From Plasmodiophora brassicae (taxonomy: Eukaryota > Endomyxa > Phytomyxea > Plasmodiophorida > Plasmodiophoridae), in NCBI GenBank assembly GCA_039704465.1, contig JASFAU010000006.1, positions 496,001 through 560,000 of the forward strand: a stretch of 64,000 nucleotides of DNA, given 5' to 3'. This document shows, in pieces, positions 28,464-37,196 of the stretch. The position numbers were made by a program, and so were the translations under genes. Within the stretch, counting starts at the first letter, position 1; every line of letters begins with the position of its first letter. The notes below the pieces were generated by a model. It saw only the letters and a program-made list of their open reading frames with translations. It had not been told where the DNA came from and did not search any database.

Positions 28464-28977
28464 ATGCCATATTCTTCGGGAGTGTCGACTCGGCCGGTGG
28501 AGCCCGGAATCAATGTATTGCTCTGCATAGCCACGTTTGGCAACCACCAACACATCACAGGAGCAGCCCGTATTGCGCTCATCGTCGGTTTGTGCGATTA
28601 CTCAAGGGTCGTGCGAGCCAGGACGACGTTCCGGGCGCGTTCTTGGAAATCCTGTCCGTCACCGACCAGCGGACGATGCGTTCCAACGGCAGTAAGCAGC
28701 CGCTCACGAACGAGGACGTTGAGCACAACGTCCTGGTCAGGTGCCGAACATGCGACCGGCAGACCAATCCAAACCGCGTCTGTAGGTATCAGGAGGGCAC
28801 CACTGCCAGCGAAACGGTCGCGATGCAGCCCGAGGGCGTATCATCGGCGCGACGTGGAGGTACATACGCAGCCAGGAGATCCGTTACACGAAACCTGTAT
28901 TTTCAACGTACTAGACCACAGCAGCCGATGGGTGTATTTTTGATACGGAATGGATCAGTACTCATAATTTCGGTTAG
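28464..28977 (+). CDS. Small hypothetical protein with a CxxC...C cluster
   Basis: Not recognised. The model starts at 28464 (MPYSSGVSTR), is spliced into an exon with RRFVRLLKGRASQDDVPGAF, LEILSVTDQRTMRSNG, NEDVEHNVLVRCRTC and DRQTNPNRVC, then through introns near 28782-28810 (GTAGGT...GCCAG) and 28861-28915 (GTACAT...ACTAG) into TTAADGCIFDTEWISTHNFG. The Cys spacing could bind a metal. The stop at 28977 would overlap the 3' end of the opposite-strand eIF4B-like gene by about 20 nt. Splice signals and the charged, non-repetitive composition support a real protein; boundaries are uncertain. Confidence 0.45.
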
Positions 28978-31168
28978 CCTGTGGGAAATCGCCGCTAAGA
29001 TCAACACTGTCTTCATCCGACTCCGATACGGCTTCTTCGCGGGCGATCGCCGAGTTCTGCACCTCGCTGATGAACCCGCCGACCTGCAGCAGGACCTGAC
29101 GTTTGCCCTCGGCAGGGTCCGTGTTGTCCTGCATCCACGCGACTAGCCCGTCGATCGAGACGATCCTGTGGTCGTACAGCGACTCGAACAGCAGCCTGCC
29201 ACAGCGCTTGATCGCCTTCGACTGGGCGAAACATACGGGCTGGGCGCCAAACAGCAGTTGCACCTGCGACTTGACGGAGGACGGCGACACGACCTTCTGC
29301 AGCAGGCCCTTGCACGACTCAATCACGCCGGCGTCGAACGCTTTCCCAGAGGCCAGGCTCTTCTTGGCAACGTATTCACCGACGATCCGTGCGACTTTCG
29401 TGCTGGCCTTCTTGCCGGTTGACGCGATCTCCTTGACGATCTGATCTGGTGGCGTGCTCAGATTGGCGCATAACGCGGCAATCTTGCCAGCAATGTCTTC
29501 CTCGGGCATCAGAACGGCGAGGCCTTTCGATTCCAGCGCCGCCTCCAACTCAGGACGAGACTTGCCGGTAAGGCCGAGGACGGCGATGACGTCAACAGGT
29601 GGGACCGACGAACTGACCAGGCTCTTAAGCGCAGCAGGCGATTCGTCAGCGGCGTACTTGCGCAACGTTTGCTCAGTGATGTCGGCGGCGCGATCACCGG
29701 GGAGGAGCGACAGCGCTGACGGCAGAATGACCGTGTGCTCCCGAAGGCTGGCACAGAGAACATCGGAAAGAGCAGCGGCGGCATGCTCATCGGACAGATC
29801 GATCGAGCTGATGCCATCCGCGAGATCGTCAGCGGACACCCAGGTGGCCTCCGACATTGCCCTCGCCAGCACCGAGCGCTCCAGGTCACGAGACGCGGGC
29901 AACGACTCGTCAACCGGCAGGTCAGGCACTTCAGCAACGGGGTACTTTTCGGCGACAGCGACAGGTTTCGGTTCTGCAGGACGAACCGTTCGCGGCGGCG
30001 GCTCCGCTCGCGCCGGCGGTAACCTTGACGACGGCACGGGCTCTTCACGAGGCGGACGCGCGAATCTGGATGACGCTCCGAGTTCCGATGAAGGACCTTC
30101 ACGATGCGTCAGCCTGACAAGCGGTCGGCGATCAGCTGCCGCTGATGCAGGCTCCTCGGCTGGACGCGCTTCACCGAACGGGCTCATCTTGGCAGGCGCC
30201 GGTTTCGTCTCAGTCGGCTTCGCAGGCGTGACCTTGTCCACAGGATTCGCGTCGCCAAACGGGCTGGGTTTCGCTTCCGCAGGCGTGTCCTTCGTTGCAA
30301 CTGGCCTGGCGTCACCAAACGGACTACGACTTTGGGAACTTGGAGCAGCAGGTTTGACATCCTTCGTGCCAACTGGCTTCGCGTCACCGAACGGGCTCGC
30401 CTTCGGCGCGTCTTTCGAGACAACGGGTTTCGCATCACCGAACGGGTTCGCCTTCGGCGCGTCTTTCGATGCAACGGGTTTCGCATCACCGAATGTGCTC
30501 GCCTTGGGCGTATCCTTTGTCAAAACTGGTCTCGCGTCACCGAACGGGCTTGCCTTATCTGTAGGTTTCGCATCGCCAAACGGGCTGGGTTTCTTATCAG
30601 GCTCGGCAGCCTTCTTGGTCGCTGCCTCTGCGTTGGCTTCCTGAGCGGCAGCGAGACGTTCTGCAGACGGTTTGACGAGGTTCAAACGGGGGCGCCCAGC
30701 CGACGATGGCTCATCGCGACGCACGATATCGCGTCCCCCGGACCCGCTTCGGAAACCGCCCGACGATGCCACAGGAGCGGCTGAACGCCACTGCGACGCA
30801 TCGTCGGATCGCCCGAACGGAACAGACGACCTTCCGCGATCCTCGTTACGGCTCGATGGCGTCGCCGACGACCGCCACTGGCCAGCCTCATCCGCACGAC
30901 TGGGCATTTCTTCGTTTTCTTCCCTCGGATCCCTTCGGCGCTCCCGATCGGCGTAATCCGCGGTCGACCTGTGACGAAACCCAAGGTATCCGTCCCCTTG
31001 TTGCCTGGAAACACTATTCAGATCGCAACGAGGGAGTGGGGCGCCGGGCGCTTCGACGTACGCACGCGGCGCCGTAGGCAGGTTGTCGATCGGACGCGCC
31101 GACGTGGTTCCAAACTGCATCTGCATCTCCTGCCACGACATCTTGACGGCCTTCTTCTTGCCCGACAT
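28955..31168 (-). CDS. eIF4B-like translation factor with PFGDA repeats and eIF4G-type C-terminal region
   Basis: Single uninterrupted 737-residue ORF. The N-terminus (MSGKKKAVKMSWQEMQM, PIDNLPTAPRAYVEAPG) matches the eIF4B start, where LPTAPRA is conserved. A basic Arg/Asp/Ser region with QWRSAAP and RPRLNLVKPSAERLAA also fits eIF4B. No RRM is visible. Residues about 195-330 hold eight copies of (S/N/T)PFGDA(K/R)P, a motif that occurs singly or repeated in yeast and plant eIF4B. The last 300 residues are helical, ending in VQLLFGAQPVCFAQSKAI, RLLFESLYDHRIVSIDGLVAWM and KRQVLLQVGGFISEV, which look like the W2/eIF5C HEAT domain of eIF4G. An eIF4B-eIF4G-tail composite is inferred. The lack of introns is unusual in this window. 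Confidence 0.75.
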   Translation of the reverse strand: MSGKKKAVKMSWQEMQMQFGTTSARPIDNLPTAPRAYVEAPGAPLPRCDLNSVSRQQGDGYLGFRHRSTADYADRERRRDPREENEEMPSRADEAGQWRSSATPSSRNEDRGRSSVPFGRSDDASQWRSAAPVASSGGFRSGSGGRDIVRRDEPSSAGRPRLNLVKPSAERLAAAQEANAEAATKKAAEPDKKPSPFGDAKPTDKASPFGDARPVLTKDTPKASTFGDAKPVASKDAPKANPFGDAKPVVSKDAPKASPFGDAKPVGTKDVKPAAPSSQSRSPFGDARPVATKDTPAEAKPSPFGDANPVDKVTPAKPTETKPAPAKMSPFGEARPAEEPASAAADRRPLVRLTHREGPSSELGASSRFARPPREEPVPSSRLPPARAEPPPRTVRPAEPKPVAVAEKYPVAEVPDLPVDESLPASRDLERSVLARAMSEATWVSADDLADGISSIDLSDEHAAAALSDVLCASLREHTVILPSALSLLPGDRAADITEQTLRKYAADESPAALKSLVSSSVPPVDVIAVLGLTGKSRPELEAALESKGLAVLMPEEDIAGKIAALCANLSTPPDQIVKEIASTGKKASTKVARIVGEYVAKKSLASGKAFDAGVIESCKGLLQKVVSPSSVKSQVQLLFGAQPVCFAQSKAIKRCGRLLFESLYDHRIVSIDGLVAWMQDNTDPAEGKRQVLLQVGGFISEVQNSAIAREEAVSESDEDSVDLSGDFPQANRNYEY

Positions 31169-31556
31169 GGTCGCCTATACCTCTACCGGCTCGCAGGCGC
31201 TCTGGCCACCAACCGCACTGGGCAACGACGGGAAGTCCGCGACGCAGTCTGCCGCCGGGCGCCGTGCGGCGACAGTGCGTGCCCCTGAAGCAGGCAGGCC
31301 GCAGGGCCTGGCACCAACTCCGCACCACATACACATAGCCCATCGGACAATCGCCGTACCTCTAGGCACATGCGGTACCGCCGACAGGCCGTACAGAAAG
31401 TAGCCGCCGTGCACCTACGCGGCCTTGACGCATGCCTACCGTCCGTCACCGGCATATAGGCAACGTGTGCCTGCACCGTGAGGCGGATTATATGTCCCCT
31501 CCCCCAAAACGTGACCGCGCTCCGTTTGCGGAAGTGGGATCTGTCCCGGGGTGGGG
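31169..31556. promoter_or_regulatory. Divergent intergenic region between eIF4B-like gene and homogentisate dioxygenase
   Basis: About 390 bases separate the two start codons and should contain both promoters. ORFs here on the minus strand have no family character. Confidence 0.4.
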
Positions 31557-33509
31557 ATGAAGGTGGACGACGACCTGTCGTACCTGACCGGGTTCGGGTC
31601 GGAGTTGCAGTCGGAGGCGAAACCGGGCGCGCTGCCTGTTGGGTGTAACAACCCGCAGAAGTCGGGAGCGGCGCGATCCGGGTGGACCCGGGCAGGATCT
31701 GACGTCGACGGCGCAGGTGCCCGTATGGGTTGTACGCGGAGCAGTTGTCGGGGACGTCGTTCACGACACCGCGTGCGCATAACCGTCGCTCGTGGATGTA
31801 CCGTATCCTGCCGTCGGTGACGCATCGCCCAATGCAGTCTGCGCCTGCGGACGCGTATCGCTTGTGGAAAAGTTCCTTCCACGACGCGCATGCCGTCCCT
31901 AACCAAGTCGGTGTCCTTGGATACCTGCCATTACCCGCTTCTCACGTTTCACTCAGATTCGCTGGCTTCCAACGCCGCTGCCGGATAAGAACGTGCCGAC
32001 GACGTTCATCGAGGGCGTCAAAACCGTGGCCGGTGCGGGAAGTCCCGACCTGAAGGCCGGGATCGCCATCCATGTTTACGCTGCCAACAAGCCGATGGTC
32101 AACACGGCGTTCTGCAATTCTGGTACTGCTGGCTGCTGCTAGTCGTCTTGGAAACTTCGCTGCGACTGATTTCGGGATCGCCTAGACGGCGACCTCATCA
32201 TTGTCCCCGAGTTCGGTGACCTTCTGGTCCAAACCGAATTTGGACTTCTCCGAGTGCGAGTTGGCGAGATCGTGGTCGTCCCGAGAGGCATCAGGTTCGC
32301 GGTTCAATTTTCTTGTACGGTGACACGTGCTGCGAAGTCCTCTCTGGCCTGAGACAACGCCGCAGCGCCCAACATTCGCGGGTATATCTGCGAGGTCTTT
32401 ACCGGGCATTGCAATTTGCCTGAGCTGGGCCCGATTGGCGCGAACGGGCTGGCGAACGCTCGCGACTTCCAGTACCCAACGGCGCACTACGTGGCTGAAA
32501 AGCTCCCAAGCGGCGAACAGTTTGTCGTCGTCCAGGTACAGTACTCTTATAGGGAGGGTTCCGACGACTCCGCTGACGTGTCGTCACGATAAGAAATTTC
32601 TTGGGTGCTTCTTCAACGCTGTCCAAGACCATTCCTGTTTCGATGTCGTTGCATGGCACGGTACGTTTCATTGGACCCCGAGACGCGCAACTCACCTTCG
32701 TCGACCAGGCAATTACCTTCCGTTCAAGTATGATCTCGATCGTTTCTGTGCGGTGAACTCGGTCACGTACGACCATCCCGACCCGGTGCGGTGTTCACCT
32801 TACGCTTCCAGCAATTGCTCACGTCTATCTAGTCCATCTTTACTGTGCTGACGGTGCCGACGAACGAACCTGGAGTTGCCGCTTTGGACTTCGCCATTTT
32901 CCCACCTCGATGGCAGGTAGAAGGCCCCCCGCTTTCCTCGATCTCAAATCGTTCACCTCTCTGAGCACCCGTTTTCTGTTTGGATTAGGTTCAAGATGGA
33001 TTCCGGCCGCCGTATGACACCGTCGTGCACCCTGACTTCCCAAATCAGGTGTTTACCGACGGTTGATACATGTAGGTGGTTCCACAGGAATGCCCCAATG
33101 AGCGAGTACATGGGCAACATTCGAGGCCAGTATGAAGCGAAACCTACCGGGTACGTCGCCACTGTCAAATCGGCGATGGCGCCCTAAGGACCGCGTTCAA
33201 ATTCAGCTTTCCACCTGGTGCCGCATCGCTACATTCGTGCGCGATGGCCCATGGTCCGTCGCTGGAAGCATTCAACCATTTCTCAAACATGAAGCTTGAG
33301 CCGGTTCATCTGAAAGGTTCGTTTAGAGGGACGCACATGTCAGGTAATCGCTCAGGCCTGAAACGATCGGTACAGATATGATGGCGTTCATGTTCGAAAC
33401 CAGTTACATGCTGCGTCTCACCGATTATGCCATTGCGTCCCAGCTCCAGGACCCGGACTACATGAAATGCTGGGAAGGATTCCCCAGCACGTTCCTGGAG
33501 CACAAATGA
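31557..33509 (+). CDS. HGD: Homogentisate 1,2-dioxygenase
   Basis: Fe(II) enzyme that opens the homogentisate ring in tyrosine and phenylalanine breakdown. The start at 31557 gives [20 protein letters not shown]. After an intron (GTCGGG...GCGCAG) comes [20 protein letters not shown] and [12 protein letters not shown], all strongly conserved. Later exons give [39 protein letters not shown], the cupin-like [14 protein letters not shown], and [13 protein letters not shown]. The metal-site exon near 33090 reads [21 protein letters not shown], and the end is [17 protein letters not shown] with [12 protein letters not shown], stopping at 33509. At least eight short introns are present. The metal-site block has one extra residue compared with the usual HRNxMSEF. 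Confidence 0.92.
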
Positions 33510-33690
33510 CGTCGTCAATACAGCATTGCCAGGGGTTCGCCGATTTGCCGCGATCATTCCCGAGAGATATCCACTGCCCCCAATCGGCAACAGAATCCCA
33601 ATATCTTCACGTGCGCAATCACGACCTGCTCTCGATGTTTGGCGTTAGCACCTACGACAGCCGCCGCCGCTACCCGGGAGACGAACGACA

Positions 33691-34655
33691 ATGGAAGAAG
33701 CATCTGCAGAGAAGGCTTCTAGACGGCGGCCACGACGAGAACCAGCTACGAACCTGCGCCACTGCCCTTGCAGGCGTTGTCCTCGTTGTGTTCGTCATCG
33801 GTGTCGTCTACTACAGCAGCGTCCAACGTGCGGGCGACGCCCCCGAACCAATCGCCCAGGTCAACGATATGGCCGTCGCCATACCCAGAGCCGACCCACC
33901 TGCCATATCGAACGACAAGGTCGGCAGTTCTATTATAGCTCGATTTCGTTCCACAGTACCACACAGGAACCTGACTCTCATGGTGCAGGACGCCGAGATT
34001 GCGGGAGGCGCCGTTGCCACCGACACCGGCCTGGCCCCGATCCCTGACGAGTCGGCTGAACAAGAGCAGCCCATGGAGAGTGGTGACCTCACATCGATTT
34101 CCCCCGATAACGTAGGCAGCAAACAGCTTAGCCATGTCTCGACACCTGCATACGGCTGACGCGTGCTTGACCGAAGCCGCATAAAGGCGAGGGCGCCATC
34201 GATGACGACGAGGAGCAGGCGCTGTTCAACGAAGCAGTCACGTCGGCGCCGGTCGTCATCTTCTCGAAGACTTGGTGCCCGTTCTGCACCGAAATCAAGA
34301 AGCTGCTCCTCACCTACAACGACAACGGTGCCCCGATCCCGTCCGCTGCCGGGCGACATTGCTGACGTTTCGTCTGACCCCAGGCGAAACGAAGGTGGTC
34401 GTTGCCATCGAGCTGGACCGCCAGAAGAACGGGCACGGGCTGATGAACGCCGTCGAGTCCGTCGTCGGGCGGCGCTCCGTCCCGCAAGTGTTCATCGGCG
34501 GCGAATACTTTGGCGGCCTTCGCGCCGTCCAGCACGCCCGCGACGAGGGCAAGCTGAAATCCATCATCGCCGACGCCGTCGAGGCATTCCGCAAGGTCGT
34601 CGTCGACCGCGACGATCCGAAACCGTTGGACAGCGCTGCCCATCATGCCGCCTAA
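33691..34655 (+). CDS. Membrane-anchored dithiol glutaredoxin
   Basis: Glutathione-dependent thiol oxidoreductase with an N-terminal anchor. The start at 33691 gives a Lys/Arg-rich cytosolic tail (MEEASAEKASRRRPRRE). An intron follows, then a single hydrophobic helix (TALAGVVLVVFVIGVVYYSS, near 33765-33825) and a Pro/Ala/Glu linker. The glutaredoxin domain begins near 34205: ALFNEAVTSAPVVIFSKTWC, with the active site CPFC, then EIKKLLLTYND. A 55-nt intron (GTGCCC...CCCCAG, about 34330-34384) leads to VVVAIELDRQ, RRSVPQVFIGGEYFGG (cis-Pro VPQVFI and GG glutathione site). The tail ends AHHAA at 34655. Topology (domain in the lumen or outside) follows from the basic N-terminus and is inferred. 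A broken duplicate lies at 36105. Confidence 0.85.
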
Positions 34656-34799
34656 CCACACGGTACCGAGAGTTGAGGCCACGGGTTGATCACGCAACGT
34701 GGGACTGGATTCCCAAGTCTTGGGACGTCATAGGTCACATCCTGTTGAATACATACCTGCAAGGATTTGATCTGCATAGATCCAGAGATCGTCCTGTGA

Positions 34800-35469
34800 G
34801 GTGTCAATAATGCGCGCTGGCGGGTCCAGTGTAATCGTGTGTTCTTAAAGTGTCTGCTGTTTACGTCAACGCTGCCTTTGATCCGGTCCCACAGGGCAAC
34901 CAGAGACGGCAGGATATGCTTGCCTTTCGGCAGCGGCCGGCCTCTTTCCATCGCCGCAGCAGCGACTGTACGCCACAGTTGCAAGGTCGGACGTACCGTC
35001 ACGTCATCAATCGTGTGTCCAAATTCATCTTCATCGGGCCCAGGTTCGTCGCCGTAAGTCCACATTAGGTATCGTTCGCGGATGAACGACAGTCTTGATA
35101 GATATCGCGCGCGATCTTCCAAATTAATCTGGACGTGTACAACCCTGATGATTCTGGTCGTCGATGCGATGCAGGACAGCCAGTCGTCCAGGCCACCATA
35201 CGACATATCGTGGATAAGCTGGCACCGATAAGATGACTGGGAACGGCGGTTCGGAACAAGGCAGCGTCAGTAGACACATTGACGCGACAGAACGCGGCAA
35301 CAACTCGGGATAGCATATCGTCGGTTTGCAGGGTGTCTCTAGACGTGCGCGTCTTAAATTCCATTCCAGAAAGAAAAGTTCTTCTTCGGGAACAGTGCAA
35401 GACAGCCATTAGGTCTGGCGAGAACTCTGCTTCCTGTTGCCGACGAACCGTACTGCGTGTGGCATACAA
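34800..35469 (-). mobile_element. Transposase-derived fragment, minus-strand copy
   Basis: Minus-strand reading shows MSYGGLDDWLSCIASTTRII, VVHVQINLEDRARYLSRLSF, RERYLMWTYGDEPGPDEDEF and RGRPLPKGKHILPSLVALWD followed by RIKGSVDVNSRHFKN, then diverges. A near-identical copy on the plus strand runs outward from about 35515. The pattern GGVDV...NAYQ in the other copy resembles the C-terminal part of PiggyBac-type DDE transposases (family Tnp_1_7), a tentative match. The upstream part (35300-35469) carries the block EFKTRTSRDTLQ, also found at 36030. The reading frame is not intact as a full transposase. Confidence 0.5.
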
Positions 35470-35915
35470 CCTTCAGACCGTTGCCATGTCTTTCCACAAA
35501 CTTGCGAGTCCCATGTTTGCCGTTCCCAATCGATCTTATCGGTGCCAGCTTATCCACGATATGTCGTATGGTGGCCTGGACGACTGGCTGTCCTGCATCG
35601 CATCGACGACCAGAATCATCAGAGTTGTACACGTCCAGATTAATTTGGAAGATCGCGCGCGATATCTATCAAGCCTGTCGTTCATCCGCGAACGATACCT
35701 AATGTGGACTTACGGCGACGAACCTGGGCCTTGTAAGTTCGATGAAGACGAATTTGGACACGCGATTGATGACGTGACAGTACGTCCGACCTTGCAACTG
35801 CGGCGATGAAAAGAGGTCGACCGCTGCCGAAAGGCAAGCATATCCTGCCGTCTCTGGTTGCTCTGTGGAACCGGATCAAGGGCGGCGTTGACGTATACAG
35901 CAGCCACCTGAAGAA
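34840..35915. repeat. Inverted repeat with about 400-bp arms
   Basis: Arms at about 34840-35245 and 35515-35915 are reverse complements of one another with scattered mismatches and small indels (for example one copy has an extra Cys-Lys-Phe between GPG/GP and DEDEF, and the other an insert before MERG). A spacer of about 270 bases lies between. The arms carry the transposase-like coding sequence reading towards each flank. Confidence 0.75.
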
Positions 35916-36013
35916 TCTACATTGCCGCTACTCACCGCTGAACCCCGTCCAAGCGATCTGGCTCAGGATCCTGATGACTCTCGTTTACAACGCCTACCAG
36001 TCTGTCAGGTAAC
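35515..36013 (+). mobile_element. Transposase-derived fragment, plus-strand copy
   Basis: Reads CQLIHDMSYGGLDDWLSC onward, nearly the same as the minus-strand copy, then a frame break near 35808 (stop after PTLQLRR). It resumes with RGRPLPKGKHILPSLVALWN, RIKGGVDVYSSHLKN and AIWLRILMTLVYNAYQSVR before a stop near 36012. The last block resembles the MGGVDxxD...NAYxxY end of PiggyBac-like transposases. Immediately after it lies the EFKTCTSRDTLQ block and then a copy of glutaredoxin sequence. A degraded element; no terminal inverted repeats could be assigned by eye. Confidence 0.5.
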
Positions 36014-36104
36014 CCGACATCGAATGCGATTGGAATTTAAGACATGCACGTCTAGAGACACCCTGCAAATCGACGAGACACTCTATCCCGATTTGTCTGC
36101 ATCG

Positions 36105-36428
36105 AAATCAAGAAGCTGCTCGTCACCTACAACGACAGCGGTGCCCCGATCCCGTCCGCTGCCGGGCGATATTGCTGACGTTTCGTTGGACCCCAGGCGA
36201 AACGAAGGTGGTCGTTGCCATCGAGCTGGACCGCCAGAGGCTGATGAACGCCGTCGAGTCCGTCGCCGGGCGGCGCTCCGTCCCGCAAGTGTTCATCGGC
36301 GGCGGCGAATACTTTGGCGGCCTTCGCGCGCCGTCCAGCACGTCCGCGGCGACGGCAAGCTGAAATCCATCATCGTCGACGCATTCCGCAAGATGGTCGT
36401 CGACCGCGACGACCAGAAACCACAGTGA
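36105..36428 (+). pseudogene. Truncated, frameshifted glutaredoxin duplicate
   Basis: From GAAATCAAGAAGCTGCTC onward this stretch follows the glutaredoxin gene at 34291-34640 base by base, including the intron, with scattered substitutions. It lacks the anchor exons and the CPFC exon, so the active site is missing. A 12-base deletion follows CGCCAGA, a 3-base insertion lies in the GG loop (GGGEYFGG), a 2-base insertion after CTTCGCGCG shifts the frame, and a 9-base deletion follows GTCGACGC. Its 5' edge joins transposase-related sequence at about 36090. Intron retention shows a DNA-level duplication, not retroposition. Confidence 0.85.
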
Positions 36429-36737
36429 TCACGTTCGCTTTCCGTCTGCGTTTGCGGACGCGCATGTTGCCGTGGGAATGTGTGAAGCCGGAACGGGAGC
36501 AAAGGCGACGGGCAGAGCGCCGTGTTCCAGTATAGAAGCGTCACGAATAGGTCTCGGTGTACGCTCGGCACGCGTTGGCGAACCGTACGGTCAGGAACGG
36601 CCCGTCAATAGCGACATGAACTGCCAGCGATGGTTAAGATTGTTAGCCGGCCCCGTGCCGCCCTATTCCTGTCTTATGGGCACCGGCGCCTGCGCGCCCG
36701 TTATGGGACGCCGGCCGCGGAGGCGCGCCTGTGTATG
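36429..36737. other. Intergenic region between the glutaredoxin pseudogene and FHA gene
   Basis: About 310 bases downstream of both neighbours. No coding signal with family support. Likely the 3' flank of the FHA gene plus duplication-derived DNA. Confidence 0.4.
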
Positions 36738-37154
36738 TTATTGGAACATCGCCATGGACGGGATCGTGCCGCCGGTCAGCGTGCTGAGGAAGCGCCCGCT
36801 GGGGCGTGCCTCCACCGTCATGGTCGTGTTCCCGATGCGGATCACGTCGCCCGGCTTGATCGGCGAGAGGTCGACGCGGACGCCGTTGACGAAGGTGCCG
36901 GCCGTCGACCCCAGGTCAACGATCTCGCAGCCTGACGGGCAACGAATGAGCGCGCCAGGGCCGCCGAGGAATCGCAGCAGCGACCGACTTGACCGGTGGA
37001 TGTTGATCCTGGCGTGATTGCGGGATACGTTCTGGTCGTCGACGAGGCAGATGCCGTTGGCGGACGATCGCCCGATCGTGATCGACCCGTCCTTCGCCCT
37101 CAGCTTATGCATGGCGCACGACGTCGACCCGTCAGTGGCGATCCTCAGCGACAT
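36738..37154 (-). CDS. Single-domain FHA protein
   Basis: Phosphothreonine-binding module with almost nothing else. The first ATG in frame is at 37154 (MSLRIATDGS). The domain shows SITIGRSSANGICLVDDQNV, SRNHARI (the conserved SxxH), EIVDLGSTAGTFVNGVRV (LGSxxGTxVNG) and KPGDVIRIGNTTMTVE. The last 20 residues, SGRFLSTLTGG onward, end at 36738. One uninterrupted exon of about 138 codons. FHA-only proteins act as adaptors in DNA-damage or trafficking signalling, but nothing here points to one pathway. An upstream exon cannot be excluded. Confidence 0.82.
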   Translation of the reverse strand: MSLRIATDGSTSCAMHKLRAKDGSITIGRSSANGICLVDDQNVSRNHARINIHRSSRSLLRFLGGPGALIRCPSGCEIVDLGSTAGTFVNGVRVDLSPIKPGDVIRIGNTTMTVEARPSGRFLSTLTGGTIPSMAMFQ

Positions 37155-37196
37155 CTTCAACACGGCCGGGTCGGATCCTGTTCGAACATCGCATCG

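Noticed and set aside
30184..30600. Repeated 30-50 bp units that could suggest a CRISPR-like or satellite array
   Set aside because: The units encode PFGDA(K/R)P peptide repeats in frame with a translation factor; no spacers of constant length.
29454..30644. 396-codon plus-strand ORF opposite the eIF4B-like gene
   Set aside because: Its Gly/Phe/Ala/Ser repeats are the antisense of the PFGDA repeats. The minus strand carries conserved motifs, so this is a shadow.
34652..35206. 184-codon minus-strand ORF as an ordinary host gene
   Set aside because: It has a near-identical inverted copy beside it, abrupt loss of similarity at its end and a transposase-like C-terminal pattern, so a mobile-element remnant is more likely.
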